NCBI GenBank assembly: GCA_039105265.1
Contig: JAPFFF010000012.1
Span: forward strand, 4,278,001-4,342,000
Length of the DNA: 64,000 nucleotides
Direction: 5' to 3'
Source of the DNA: Tritrichomonas musculus
Taxonomy: Eukaryota; Parabasalia; Tritrichomonadida; Tritrichomonadidae
This document shows, in pieces, positions 10,323 to 20,899 of this stretch. The notes under the pieces are model-generated. The model searched no databases. It saw only the letters and a list, made by a program, of their open reading frames with translations, and was not told where the DNA came from. Position 1 is the stretch's first letter. Each line of letters starts with the position of its first letter. A program made the translations under genes and the position numbers.

Positions 10323-10538
10323 TTTCTGTCAAAAATTTGAATAAAAAAATGGAAATTTTTGTATTCTTCTTCATAAAATCATAATGTTTTTTTTAAAAAA
10401 ACATTAATTTATTTATGATGTTTAGAATAATTGGATATAACAATTTACAAAATAACGTTTTTGTTCATGCAATTGAATAATTCGATTTTTGAATAAAAAT
10501 ATAGCCGATACAATTCAAAAAGTTTTCATGTAAAAAAA

Positions 10539-13388
10539 ATGGATTCCTCAGATTCAGATTCACCAGAGACATTTGTATCAAAATATTTAATTGATAATAC
10601 TTATTACCTAACAGCACTAGAATTTTATTGCGAAACGTACGAACGATCTGGTGTTGCAATCGATGTTTTATCACAGTTTTTTGAAGATTCAGCAAATTTT
10701 TTGATGTTTGAAGAAATGAAAAGCGTTTCAGAAATTTCATCGAATATAAGCGAGTCATCTGGTTTAAATTATGACGCTATTCGAATAAAAGATGATCGAA
10801 TTGCAGTTCTTGAGCATGATATTCGAGTTCTGCGTGATTCGCTTGAAGAAGCCCAAGCCAAACTTCGAAACCAAAGCATGCCAACTGATTTAGTGAATTC
10901 TACTCCAGTTCCATCAAATCCGAATTTATCAAATATAGCATCAGCATCTTCAATAAGTACAGTTACATCGACATCAAGTTTAATCCACAATCAAAATTCA
11001 GTTCCAGTCTTGATCAACTCTCCTTCAGAAAGCGACGAAGATACTGTTATATGCCAATTAATCAGCAAATATCTCCAAACCAAAAATCTAAAACTATCAT
11101 CATTAGCATTTAATAACGAAACGGGAATAACCAAAAAGGCAAAAAATTCACCACTTGCAGAAAACTTTGATCTTTATCAAGTATTACGATCATATCGATT
11201 ATTTGAGCAATCACCACGCATGTTTGATGACATGTCCAAGCTTCGCAAAGAATCAGAAGAATCCAGAAACAAGATTATATTACTTGAGAAAGAGCTAAAT
11301 CAACTTCGTAGCTCGACTAATCAATCGACGGAGTCGACCATTCAAAATCCAGACGAACCCATTCAAAAAGACAATACAGAGTCGACCAATGAAATCGAAG
11401 CCACAGCCACCGATAGTACTGACATATCTCACCTCACCTCACCAATAACGACCAATATATCATTCAATTCTGTCCAGGAGTCTCCATCGGTGTCACTTTT
11501 GAATTCCGTTTTTTCCGACATGATGCAGCTGATGAATGTCATTGACTCCAATGAGCGCCGACGGATTCTTCATCCATTGGAGACGATTGTCCGTTACCAC
11601 CCACAAAAAGAGACACGAATTCAATGCATATCGTTGATATTCAATTTGTGGGAAGAGCCGAACGAGGAGCAGCGAGGAAGGATCATTCAGACGATCAAGG
11701 AATGCTGTGTGAACGATGAAGAAGAGGTCAATTTGATTCAAAGCGAAGTGCTTCCAGTTGTGTCGCAATTGCTTGGCTCGTCGAATCCAAGCATGCTCTG
11801 CCTTGTTGCCTCCTCTGTTGGCTCCTTTGCCAAGTACTGCGCACCGCAGCTTCGGAGTTCGTTACTCTTGTCAATTGTGAAGCAGCTGAGCGAGCATTCG
11901 GTCTCAATTGTCCGTGAATCGGCGGTTAAAAACGGTTCTCTTTTGATTGAGTCATTTTTGGATGACCCCGACTCAACCGACAAGTTACCTGACTTACTTG
12001 ACCTTTGCAAACTTTTTGTGTTCGACCCAGACGCCTCCGTCCAACAGAGCGCGCTTCAGTCGTTTGCGCCGATGATCATGGCCTTCACCAAGGTGCGAAG
12101 GTGCGTTGGTAGGGAGTTTTGCGAGTTCTGGATGAAGATTGCCTTTAGCTTTGGTTTGACGGGCTCTTCATCATTGGCTGCACTTCGTTTTAGCCTTTGT
12201 TGTCGCGTCCTTGAGAGCTCTCTTAAGTTCATTGTGCCAGTGGCTCCTCGCCCTGATCAGCAGCTCGTTGCAGAGGCCTCGACGTTGTCGACAAACACGA
12301 GTGGCGCCTTGAACATCAACATTGGATCGGCCAACATATCGACCGATTCGCTCCAACTCGTGCAGATACCAAAGACTGAATACGAGTGGATAACGCAGTC
12401 GCTCATTCCTCAGCTTCCCAAGTTCGCGCCGACGTTGTTCGTCCCAATAAACATCAGAAAGGAGGCCGACAGATTCATCGCGCAATGCTGCAAGTCCCTT
12501 GGTACAAATTTTGTGGCGGAATTGATCGTCCCCGAGTTTTTGACAGCAATCGATAAGGCAGAAGGCGACTTGAAGGAGAAAATCGTTACACTTTTCTTGT
12601 CAGCAGTGGCGCCAATGTGCGACCAGGAGACTTTCTTCACTCATTCGAGGAACTTCCTCACTTACGCAACAAACGAATTGAGAGGCTTCAAGAACAGAGA
12701 TGTACAGGAATACTTCGCGCCTGCCTTTTCTTTACTTACTGCAAGAGAGCCTGAAAAAAGACCTCTCGTTTTCAAACAAATTGATAGCCTCTCAAAAAGT
12801 TCCCGTGTGGCTATCAAAACTGCAGCCGTGTCGGTTTTATGCGAAATTTTGCCAACTTTGGACGAAAATGATATCGAAAAAAGCGTAATGCCCATCGTGT
12901 TGACATTGGCACAGTTCCCCGATGAAACCCTACTACAAGAAGTCATCAATTGCGTCGGATCGGTTGCTCGATTCGCTTCATCTAATAATGTGATGACTAC
13001 AGTTAAGGAGCTTTTTGAGTCGTGGTGCAAGGACAAGAGAATACCTATCAGAATGCAGGCTCTTCGTGTATTTACATTCATCTTAAACGACGTAGATGAG
13101 CAGTTTAGAGACGGTTTCGTTTTGCCTCAACTTTTTGAAACAGTAAACGATATAAAAACTTGGAATGAACCAGGACAGGCTGATCAGGCAATAATGCTCA
13201 TCCTGCACATAATTCATTCCATTGAAAATCCTTCTGAAAAAGCGAAAAATAATTATATCATTCCAATGATCGATATTATTAAAGATTATGATATGGCAGC
13301 TCATGATCCAAAATTGGAAGAGTTGATGAAAAGATATCATTTTAATGATAGGGAAACAGCATTTTCCAAAAAGTTTGGACCAAAATGA
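10539..13388 (+). CDS. LisH and HEAT-repeat protein, RELCH (KIAA1468)-like
   Basis: This 949-residue protein has the layout of animal and plant RELCH/KIAA1468 proteins, which act in Rab11-linked endosome-to-Golgi sterol traffic. One LisH motif is near residues 8-38 (ETFVSKYLIDNTYYLTALEF) and a second near 166-196 (ICQLISKYLQTKNLKLSSLAF). Each is followed by a short coiled coil. From about residue 335 to the end there are many HEAT-type helical repeats, including RYHPQKETRIQCISLIFNLW and SVRESAV-like units. The low-complexity Ser/Thr stretches between the LisH motifs are typical linkers. From about 11500 to 12700 the codon use is clearly more GC-rich than at the gene's ends. The family assignment rests on domain order; the cellular role is inferred. 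Confidence 0.8.
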   Translation: MDSSDSDSPETFVSKYLIDNTYYLTALEFYCETYERSGVAIDVLSQFFEDSANFLMFEEMKSVSEISSNISESSGLNYDAIRIKDDRIAVLEHDIRVLRDSLEEAQAKLRNQSMPTDLVNSTPVPSNPNLSNIASASSISTVTSTSSLIHNQNSVPVLINSPSESDEDTVICQLISKYLQTKNLKLSSLAFNNETGITKKAKNSPLAENFDLYQVLRSYRLFEQSPRMFDDMSKLRKESEESRNKIILLEKELNQLRSSTNQSTESTIQNPDEPIQKDNTESTNEIEATATDSTDISHLTSPITTNISFNSVQESPSVSLLNSVFSDMMQLMNVIDSNERRRILHPLETIVRYHPQKETRIQCISLIFNLWEEPNEEQRGRIIQTIKECCVNDEEEVNLIQSEVLPVVSQLLGSSNPSMLCLVASSVGSFAKYCAPQLRSSLLLSIVKQLSEHSVSIVRESAVKNGSLLIESFLDDPDSTDKLPDLLDLCKLFVFDPDASVQQSALQSFAPMIMAFTKVRRCVGREFCEFWMKIAFSFGLTGSSSLAALRFSLCCRVLESSLKFIVPVAPRPDQQLVAEASTLSTNTSGALNINIGSANISTDSLQLVQIPKTEYEWITQSLIPQLPKFAPTLFVPINIRKEADRFIAQCCKSLGTNFVAELIVPEFLTAIDKAEGDLKEKIVTLFLSAVAPMCDQETFFTHSRNFLTYATNELRGFKNRDVQEYFAPAFSLLTAREPEKRPLVFKQIDSLSKSSRVAIKTAAVSVLCEILPTLDENDIEKSVMPIVLTLAQFPDETLLQEVINCVGSVARFASSNNVMTTVKELFESWCKDKRIPIRMQALRVFTFILNDVDEQFRDGFVLPQLFETVNDIKTWNEPGQADQAIMLILHIIHSIENPSEKAKNNYIIPMIDIIKDYDMAAHDPKLEELMKRYHFNDRETAFSKKFGPK

Positions 13389-14212
13389 TTTTATCAGTTT
13401 TTATTTATTATTTTAAATAAAAGTGAAATCAAGTAACTTGATTTTGGTTGTTTTCAAATGCATATTATTCATTTATCAATGTTAATTCCATCAAATTTTT
13501 AATTATTTGAAAACTAATCTCACTTCGATTTTATTGATAACATAAAGATATTCAAGCACTATGAGATGTAGATTAGAAGTTTTATTCAGGAAATAATGGT
13601 GATTTCTTATTGTGATATAATTTGTTTGATAGAACCATCTGAGTCATTAATATTTCAAATCATGTAAATACAAAATATCCTATATTTATATATTGTTTTG
13701 AATTCATTTATTAGATAAATAGAAAATAATCTTTAATAATAATTTATCAAGTAAATATTCCTAAAAATTTTAATTTCATGAGAAAAAACCGTATTTTAAT
13801 GATTGAATAATTTTTATATCAATTGAATCTCATTTTTAATGGGAATTCAAATTAATATTTTTTTCAAATAAATACATGTTATCGGTTAAAATCTATAACT
13901 GTTTTTTTCTATGTAATCTAACATTTAAATCCTTGTTGTTTTCATTTTATATTAAGTTAATGGGTTATAAAAAATAATTATATCTTTTTTACACTTATGC
14001 ATTAATATCTTATTATTTTAATAATTTATATCTAAAAATATCCGAATATATATTAATAAAATTATTTATTACTATGAAAATAAATTTATTTTAATTTTTA
14101 TCATTTATATATAAAGAAAATTTCATTTTTTGATATTGAATAGTTTTTCAATTTCTTTGAAAAAAAAAATATTATAACCTATCTCATTTCATTCATATTT
14201 GGACAAAATTAA
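13389..14212. other. AT-rich intergenic gap with Inr elements
   Basis: The gap is AT-rich and has no open frame of note. At its end, TCATTTC (14184-14190), TCATTCA (14189-14195) and TCATATT (14193-14199) overlap within 30 bases of the next ATG, a cluster of possible Inr start sites. Confidence 0.45.
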
Positions 14213-15571
14213 ATGGAATCAAATCCACCAACTCATACACGAAAATTACCTCCAATTCCAGATGGCCAAAACGCCAATGCAAATCCAAATCTTTCAGCTT
14301 TTGTTGCATCTCAACCCAAAATGGGACAAACATTACCTCTTCAACAAAACAATTCTAGAATATCATTAGGAGGATCGCAATCTATTACATCAATGCAATC
14401 AATGGGATCATCAGAGTCAACACTTCCTAACCAAAATTCAACAGGAACAGATGAAGTTTTACAAAATCAAACATTCAGAATCATCTACAACAATAAGATA
14501 TTTATGGTTGATCCAGAAAAACTTGAAAACAGCTCACTCAAATTCAAAGAAATTATTACTCCATATCTTAACGACAATCACCCGTTAAATGAAATTTATG
14601 TTATAATTCCAGGACATCAATTCACATTAAGAAATATGAGCAATTTTCTCAAACTTTGCCAAAAGTTGCCGACTGATGTCGTCAATGATGAAATGAAAGA
14701 AATATGTGAAATTGCAAAATTATTTAAAGCAGATGAAATTTATAATACAGGATTGACATTTGTGCAAAATAATATTGATAAAGATTTCAATATTCCTGAT
14801 AATAAATATGATGGATCTGATGGTAAAACTTACATTTATGCTGAAACAGAAGATAATTGTATTCATCATTCAGAAGATAATATAAATCATGATGAAAGTG
14901 AAAAACAAGAAAATCTTGAAGAAAAATATAAAGATATGAAATCTGTAATATATTATATTAGACGTGAACCACATGGTTTGAAATGCCCAATATACCGATT
15001 TTGTGATGAAGAACATGTTTTATTTTCAGCAAAACAAAAAAATTGCGATGTTTTCATAGCAGAAGGATCTGACATACATATCAATAAAAATAAATGTAAA
15101 CATGTTGGTCATATTCAACAAATGAATGCTGGAGATAATATTGTTCGCACTAAAGATGGAAAGTTCGACATAAAATACGTTGAATCTGGAAAACCCGGAC
15201 TTCTTTCTCTTAACGTATCATTTCCTTTCAACGGTGAAACAGTTACATGGGCTCCAAAAGAACCAAAGTTCGATGCTGTTAAAAATAAGTATTATTTGAA
15301 TTTCCACGGAGAATATCATCATACTCCATTAAAATCTAACAAAAATATAGTTTTACAAAATTCAGAAGGCCATACAACTTTCATCGTTAGAAAAATGGAT
15401 AACCATGTGTATGAGGTAGAATGTCTTCCGGTTGTTGACAAACTTACTGTATTTACAATTGCACTTTCTGATATTGTTGGGCAATACGTAGATCCTTACG
15501 ACCAGATAGATTTAGTAGACTATGATATGAAACCAGATCTCATTGAAAATAATATCGGAGAAACAATATAA
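14213..15571 (+). CDS. BTB-like domain plus Tubby-like C-terminal domain protein
   Basis: This 452-residue protein starts with a disordered Gln/Asn/Ser-rich tail (1-85). A BTB/POZ-like region follows at about 86-195 (FRIIYNNKIFMVDPEKL, MSNFLKLCQKLP, EICEIAKLFKADEIY). An acidic linker is next. The C-terminal domain at about 245-425 resembles the Tubby C-terminal fold: KYYLNFHGEYHHTPLKSNKN corresponds to the Tubby segment around NFHGRVT-(x)-SVKNFQ, and FTIALSDI matches the closing FAIALSS motif. Tubby domains usually bind membrane phosphoinositides. The combination with a BTB-like head is unusual. A paralogue with the same layout lies at 19850-20899. Function is unknown; recruitment to membrane or to a ubiquitin ligase would be a guess. 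Confidence 0.75.
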   Translation: MESNPPTHTRKLPPIPDGQNANANPNLSAFVASQPKMGQTLPLQQNNSRISLGGSQSITSMQSMGSSESTLPNQNSTGTDEVLQNQTFRIIYNNKIFMVDPEKLENSSLKFKEIITPYLNDNHPLNEIYVIIPGHQFTLRNMSNFLKLCQKLPTDVVNDEMKEICEIAKLFKADEIYNTGLTFVQNNIDKDFNIPDNKYDGSDGKTYIYAETEDNCIHHSEDNINHDESEKQENLEEKYKDMKSVIYYIRREPHGLKCPIYRFCDEEHVLFSAKQKNCDVFIAEGSDIHINKNKCKHVGHIQQMNAGDNIVRTKDGKFDIKYVESGKPGLLSLNVSFPFNGETVTWAPKEPKFDAVKNKYYLNFHGEYHHTPLKSNKNIVLQNSEGHTTFIVRKMDNHVYEVECLPVVDKLTVFTIALSDIVGQYVDPYDQIDLVDYDMKPDLIENNIGETI

Positions 15572-16115
15572 ATGATCTCCCTTTTTTCTATATAAAAAAT
15601 AATAAAATTTTTAAATATTATTTTTTTGAAATAATATATTCTGCTGTTGATTTTAATATCAAATATGTAAACAAAAAAACTGAGATTGGACAAAGAAAAG
15701 CTCACATTTTTGGGATGGAGATAAAGAAATGATTTGTATTTCTTTAAATTTCTATTTCATCCATTTCACAGTACTGATTTTGATCCTGCTTTTTTGTTGA
15801 CATTATATTACCAAAAGAAAATTATTACGTAATGTATAGCAATGAAATACAATATTTTCTCTGTTTTAATTCAATTTTTTCTATGCCTTTTTTGAAATTA
15901 TTCAATAATTATTTTTCTTGAAAAAAATACGAGAAGGAAATCATAAAGAATATGCTCCTTTTCAAACAAAGCTTTATAAATACAATATTCCTGAGTTATA
16001 TAATGGCGAATAAATAAATAAGTAAAAAAAAGAAGGAAAAATCATTGATAAAATATTTTAGATAGATTTAACTTGCTCTAATTTAAACAATATCTGCAAA
16101 TTGCGCTAACGATTA
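15572..16115. other. Intergenic gap between convergent genes
   Basis: No RNA gene, repeat or coding pattern is visible. The AT-rich DNA separates the 3' ends of the BTB-Tubby gene and the ubiquitin-like gene. Confidence 0.5.
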
Positions 16116-16724
16116 TTATAAAACAGGTAAAGGAACATCATTTGGATTTGATTCTGCTATTAATTTATCACTTTTTGAACTATCTTCATTTTCAATGGAT
16201 TGTACGTTAAGCTCATTTTCCTCATTAGGAGAAGGAGTATTATTTAGAATTTCAGCCATTTGTTGGTAAGCAAAACCACCAGAAATACTTGACTCATAAG
16301 CTCTAAATTGGAGGTCACTTATTCGTAGTATTTCTTCAAAAATACGATAATTATTATAGCTCGAGTAATTATTCAGGGATTGATCAGTTTTTTCATCGGC
16401 TTTCAAATAATCATGCTTCGCTTGCTGTTTTGATAAACGAGTATAGCGCTTTTTTTGAATCGGTTTACTACATATTTCATTTATTAGAGTTTGTTGGCTT
16501 GGCGCAGATTTTACTGACTTAAGGACAACCACATCACCATCAGAAACATTTTGAGATGCAATAGACATGAATGGGTAAAGGCAACGGCCTTTATGAATTA
16601 TAATCACTGGTTCGGTTAAAGAGCTGACGAGCGCAAGAGATCTAGCAATATCAAATGAATTTATTCGTACTTGAATTACAGATCCATCTGTTTTTACAAC
16701 TTTAATATTTCGAGTTTCGTTCAT
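16116..16724 (-). CDS. Protein with an N-terminal ubiquitin-like domain
   Basis: This 202-residue protein begins with a ubiquitin-like fold at about residues 5-72. The run IIIHKGRCLYPFMSIASQNV followed by DGDVVVLKS parallels the ubiquitin pattern IFAGKQLEDGRTL...DYNIQKESTL and ubiquitin-like NxGDxxV motifs. A basic linker (KPIQKKRYTRLSKQQAKHDY) follows, then a helical segment (FEEILRISDLQFRAYESS) and an acidic, Asn/Ser-rich tail. There is no terminal di-glycine, so it is unlikely to be conjugated and more likely acts as an adaptor. I could not place it in a named subfamily. Confidence 0.65.
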   Translation of the reverse strand: MNETRNIKVVKTDGSVIQVRINSFDIARSLALVSSLTEPVIIIHKGRCLYPFMSIASQNVSDGDVVVLKSVKSAPSQQTLINEICSKPIQKKRYTRLSKQQAKHDYLKADEKTDQSLNNYSSYNNYRIFEEILRISDLQFRAYESSISGGFAYQQMAEILNNTPSPNEENELNVQSIENEDSSKSDKLIAESNPNDVPLPVL

Positions 16725-17588
16725 TTTGATTTATTCAATAGTAAAATTTTTCAAAGGTTGAATTTCTTATATAATTCAATTTTTCTTAATATTCAGTATC
16801 TTATTTTTTTTATAATTAATTATTAATATATCTGATTTTGATTACATTTTGAACTTTTGGTGGAAAGACAGTTTTTTTTCACTTATTAAAAAGTTTCAAG
16901 TCGAATTTTGTAACGGGTATTTGAAAAAACGAGTTTTTTTTTGAATGATTTATGAAATCTATTTCTATAATGTAATCATTGAAATAAACGAATCAATTAC
17001 TGATTTTTACTTCATGCTATCTTTGTTACTATTCGCCATTGCTTGCTACTAAATAAAAAATATATCATTTAGATTTTCTCATTCACATTTGAGCTCAAAT
17101 AGATTAGATTTTTGATGTTATTATTTTAAATGAAAACACAATAAAGAGTATTTTTACATGCTAAATTTAATGAAAAGTTATAATATAAACCAATAAACTG
17201 ATTTTAAGTCTTAATGAGTATTATTACAGATCATTTGAAAATTATTGGACTTAGAAGTCAAAATAAGAAAGATTTCTTTTGAATTTTTATGTGTAAATGA
17301 AATCCTTGAAACTATATGCATTTACTAAAAAAAGATAAACTTAGTATTTTACAATATTTTGTTTCAAATATTTTTTATTTACAAAGTAAATCAACAAACA
17401 AAACTATGATTGAAACAAATTTTGCTTAAATGATAAAAAATATTTAAAGAACTGAACAAAAAAAAAAAAAAAAAAATTTGATTAATAAAATATATTAAAA
17501 AAGAAAAGAATATAAATTCTATAGTATTTTTTATTCAATTATTATATTATGAATATATTAATAATGACACAAGATGAAATATTTATTT
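16725..17588. other. AT-rich intergenic gap
   Basis: The gap holds homopolymer tracts (A run near 17459-17476) and no convincing gene, RNA or repeat. Confidence 0.5.
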
Positions 17589-18929
17589 TCAGTAATTTTG
17601 AAATTCTATAGGTATAGCTTCTACCGTTTTCTTAGGAGCTTCAACTTTCTTTCTTTTACTTGGTCCTGTAATTTCAGCATTTGGTCCATTGAAAGCTGTG
17701 TCAGCATCTTCATAGATTATATCATCTGATAAACGATCTCCTAAATCAGAAGTATTATAAGTGTAAGATATTTTAAATCGTTGTAAAGATTGATTTAAAC
17801 TAGCTTCCATATCTTTTGGAGACAAAGCAGGAAATTGACGTAAAATTTTTGCATAATAATAAGTGAAAAGTCCATGTGAATTTATTTTTTCATCAGGAGA
17901 TAATTCAGACTTATGTGAGGTAAAAGAAATGATATCAGATACACTTTTATTTTTATCATCCTTAGCTGATTTCATATCAAAAATTGATCCTCCGCTTGCA
18001 CAATCTGAAAGAACAAGTATGTATGTTTTTCCATTGCTTTTTTCTGCAATAAATTGTCCTAAATCTTGGCTAGAAACAAAGCTTTTATCAATAAACTTAA
18101 TTCCATGACCAATATTTCTAATTTTTGATGCAGAATCATTTCCTGAGTAATAAAATGTAAGTGAATTAATTGTATGCACTAAGAAATACTCAAGCATTTC
18201 TAGAAAATGCTTATGATCTGTGTTATATAAAAACACTATTTTGAAATTGAGCTTTTTATGAATTAGGGCCATAAGATAAGCATCATTAAAACACCCTGAA
18301 TCGTTATTTGCAGTTATTAAAATGAAAAGAACTTTGCTAATATTTTTATTTGGGAGTTGAGAGGGATCAATTTTATTAAGACACATACCAATTCTTCGAA
18401 GCGAATCAATAACACTATTACTCATTGATGTATGTCTTAAAGCTTGAAACTTTTCGGTATCAAATTGATTATTAATTCGATCAAGTTCCACTATTTGATG
18501 AACGTATTTATTAGGCTTTTGGGGCTTATCTGGCAAATCAACAAAAGTTAATTCCTTTAATTCGGGCTTTTTAGATAATAATAATTTTTTAGGTTTTGTA
18601 TTTTTTGCATTTGCTTCTTTTCCTACCTTTCTTGTATCTTTGCTAATTACTTCTTTAGAATCAGTTTTTGGCTTTTCATTTTTTGAATTTTTGATACTTC
18701 CCTCTTTTGAATCATTTTTGTTAATTGCTGATTTTTTTGTATTTACCTTCACTTCTTCTTTATCTTTAGCATTAACTTTTTTTGATTCTTTATTTTTGGC
18801 GTCTTTCTTCAAATCGTTGTTATCTGTATCTTTGTTTTTAACGTTAGCTTTCTTCATACCTTTGGAGGAACCTTTAACATTGGAATCGGATATATTCTTA
18901 GATTTATTTTCTGCTTTCGTAATCGGCAT
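17589..18929 (-). CDS. Caspase/metacaspase-like protein (clan CD) with a substituted histidine site
   Basis: This 446-residue protein starts with about 120 residues of Lys/Asp/Ser/Asn low-complexity sequence (KDTDNNDLKKDAKNKESKK). A caspase-like fold follows from about residue 195: strand KVLFILITANN with a Gly/Asp-rich turn, then strand INSLTFYYSG, then strand YILVLSDCASGG. In active metacaspases the third strand pair carries YSGHG and D-(x)-CHSG. Here the cysteine is kept (C310 in SDCASGG) but the histidine position after YYSG is Asn264. A downstream GHG (NIGHGIKF) could supply a histidine only if the loop is rearranged. It may be a pseudo-peptidase or a diverged member. The C-terminus is basic (GPSKRKKVEAPKKT). 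Confidence 0.7.
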   Translation of the reverse strand: MPITKAENKSKNISDSNVKGSSKGMKKANVKNKDTDNNDLKKDAKNKESKKVNAKDKEEVKVNTKKSAINKNDSKEGSIKNSKNEKPKTDSKEVISKDTRKVGKEANAKNTKPKKLLLSKKPELKELTFVDLPDKPQKPNKYVHQIVELDRINNQFDTEKFQALRHTSMSNSVIDSLRRIGMCLNKIDPSQLPNKNISKVLFILITANNDSGCFNDAYLMALIHKKLNFKIVFLYNTDHKHFLEMLEYFLVHTINSLTFYYSGNDSASKIRNIGHGIKFIDKSFVSSQDLGQFIAEKSNGKTYILVLSDCASGGSIFDMKSAKDDKNKSVSDIISFTSHKSELSPDEKINSHGLFTYYYAKILRQFPALSPKDMEASLNQSLQRFKISYTYNTSDLGDRLSDDIIYEDADTAFNGPNAEITGPSKRKKVEAPKKTVEAIPIEFQNY

Positions 18930-18935
18930 TGTAAT

Positions 18936-18942
18936 TAAATGA
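18936..18942 (-). promoter_or_regulatory. Inr core promoter of the caspase-like gene
   Basis: On the minus strand this reads TCATTTA, a perfect Inr, and implies an 11-base leader before the ATG at 18929. Confidence 0.55.
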
Positions 18943-19849
18943 AATGACGCATTAGAAATTTTGAAAATGATTTTTTCAGAGAAAAATTTATTTTATCGTT
19001 CGATTTTTGAATAAACATTCAACTTTCAATTACAAAAATCAAACTTTTTCAATAGAAAACATTTTTAATATCGGAATTTCATTTTCTTCTCTATTCATTG
19101 TTCTTATCAAAATAAATTGATTTTATTATTTTTACATTGCACATAATTTCCATAAGAATTAATAACAAAATTGAAAAAATCTCCATTATTTCTGAAAAAT
19201 TCAGAAGAGTTGATAACTCAATAACAATTTTGTAAAGGCAATCCACAAAAATTTCCAACCAACGAAAACCAAAAATGATACCTTACTATTTTTGCTTGGA
19301 TTTAAATAGAAGATATATTCAATCATATTATTTGGATTGGATAAAAATATGATGATAAGAGAACCGAAATGGCTGATCATTGGATAATAAATATAAATTA
19401 TAATAAAACTGATACAAATATATTTGGCTTAAAATGCAAATATATTATTATAAAAAATTTGAGATATAAGGATTATCAGATATGTATTATTTTTTGAATT
19501 ATTACTTGGAAATGAACATTCAAATTAAATTAACCCTTTGAGAGCTCATATTTATTCGTATTTGTATTAGGATTTTAATAAAATAAATAATAAATAAAAA
19601 TATATTAATAAAATAAAATGAATTAATTTTTTATTTATAATGTTAAATAAAATAAAAATTATTTATTTACCAGGATACATATAAAAATCAAATTCAAATC
19701 TTTTCTTTTAAAAAGTTAGCTATCATAGAAAAATTTGAATTACAATTTTTTGGCAACGAATGAATTTTGGTATGAAAAAAAAATTCATATTTTTAAAATC
19801 GTGATCGACATACAGTTTATTATTTTTATATTTCTCAAAGATAACATTT
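18943..19849. other. AT-rich intergenic gap
   Basis: Short complementary open frames near 19723-19959 on both strands arise from low complexity and the neighbouring gene. I see no supported feature. Confidence 0.45.
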
Positions 19850-20899
19850 TTAATCAGACAAAGAATCAATTGAAGGTCCGACAATTGAAGATAAAGCAAT
19901 ACAAAAAGCAATTTCTGGAGAGATATCTGGATGACATTCAGCCTCAAAGAAATCTATAGCCATCATTCTCGTTATGAATGTTGTTTTACCCGATTTATTC
20001 TTTAAAACTGAATTTTTATTTGAATTCATAGGAACATGGTGGTGACTACCGACTAATCTGAGTCCATAAGCACCTGTTTTTGGGTTTAGTTTTGGCTGCT
20101 TTGGAAACCAGTAAATTTGTTCATTATTGTGAAGGAAAGAGACACTCATTGAGAAAGCTTTTGAATCTGGGAAGAGAACGTATTTAAGAATGATTGTCTG
20201 ATTATTGGCTTTTATGATATTTTGCATTCTTTCTTGAGATATTTGAGCGCAATGATTGGCTGTTGATGTTTTGAGATGAATATCAATACCTTTTCCAACG
20301 ACGATGTTATTTCCTTTCTTTTTGGCTGATAGAAGTACTTCTCCATTTCTCATCAAATGATATTGATGGCATTTCATCATAGGTCTATCTACTTTAATCT
20401 GATATATTATAGTCTCAACTTTAGGTTCTTTCGGTTTGCTATCTGAAGTAGATTTGCTTGTTTCATATTCTTCATCATCGCTGTTAAGTTCAAAATCTTT
20501 GTTGTTATGGACCATTTTCGCTTGTGCTTCGAGAAGTAATGCCTGTGGCCCTGCTTCATATTTATTTTCTGGAACGAAAAAGCTAGGATCAATGTTATTT
20601 TGAATAAAACTCAATCCAGTATTGTATATTTGGTCGGCTTGGAACATTTTTGCAATTTCACAAATTTCTTTCATTTCAGAATCTTGGACATCAGCAGGAA
20701 GATTTTGAACAAGCTTGAGGAAGTTGTGAATGCATCTTTCAGAGAAATTATGCTGAAGAATTACGAGCTGGCAATGTGTTGCTTCAGTTCCAAAAGGCTG
20801 AACCAATAAAGCGAATTTTCTTGATGAATTAAATAACATATTTGGATCAACCATATAATGATTTTGTCCATATATAACAGGGAAAGTTTGGTTGCTCAT
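19850..20899 (-). CDS. BTB-like plus Tubby-like protein, paralogue of 14213-15571
   Basis: This 349-residue protein lacks the disordered head of its paralogue but shares its order of domains. The BTB-like region is at about residues 3-112 (FLKLVQNLPADVQDSEMKEI, then AKMFQADQIYNTGLSFIQNN). An acidic linker follows, then a Tubby-like domain at about 165-343 (QPKLNPKTGAYGLRLVGSHH, VPMNSNKNSVLKN, then IALSSIVGP). The shared blocks EMKEICEIAK, QIYNTGLSFIQNNID and MxSNKN/LKSNKN show common descent with the protein at 14213. The two copies lie 4 kb apart and face each other, with a ubiquitin-like and a caspase-like gene between. The ATG follows TTTCAGAGA, which is only a weak Inr. Confidence 0.75.
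   Translation of the reverse strand: MSNQTFPVIYGQNHYMVDPNMLFNSSRKFALLVQPFGTEATHCQLVILQHNFSERCIHNFLKLVQNLPADVQDSEMKEICEIAKMFQADQIYNTGLSFIQNNIDPSFFVPENKYEAGPQALLLEAQAKMVHNNKDFELNSDDEEYETSKSTSDSKPKEPKVETIIYQIKVDRPMMKCHQYHLMRNGEVLLSAKKKGNNIVVGKGIDIHLKTSTANHCAQISQERMQNIIKANNQTIILKYVLFPDSKAFSMSVSFLHNNEQIYWFPKQPKLNPKTGAYGLRLVGSHHHVPMNSNKNSVLKNKSGKTTFITRMMAIDFFEAECHPDISPEIAFCIALSSIVGPSIDSLSD

Noticed and set aside
12662-13081. 139-codon minus-strand open frame
   Set aside because: Antisense to the HEAT-repeat region of the RELCH-like gene; GC-rich codons there reduce antisense stops.
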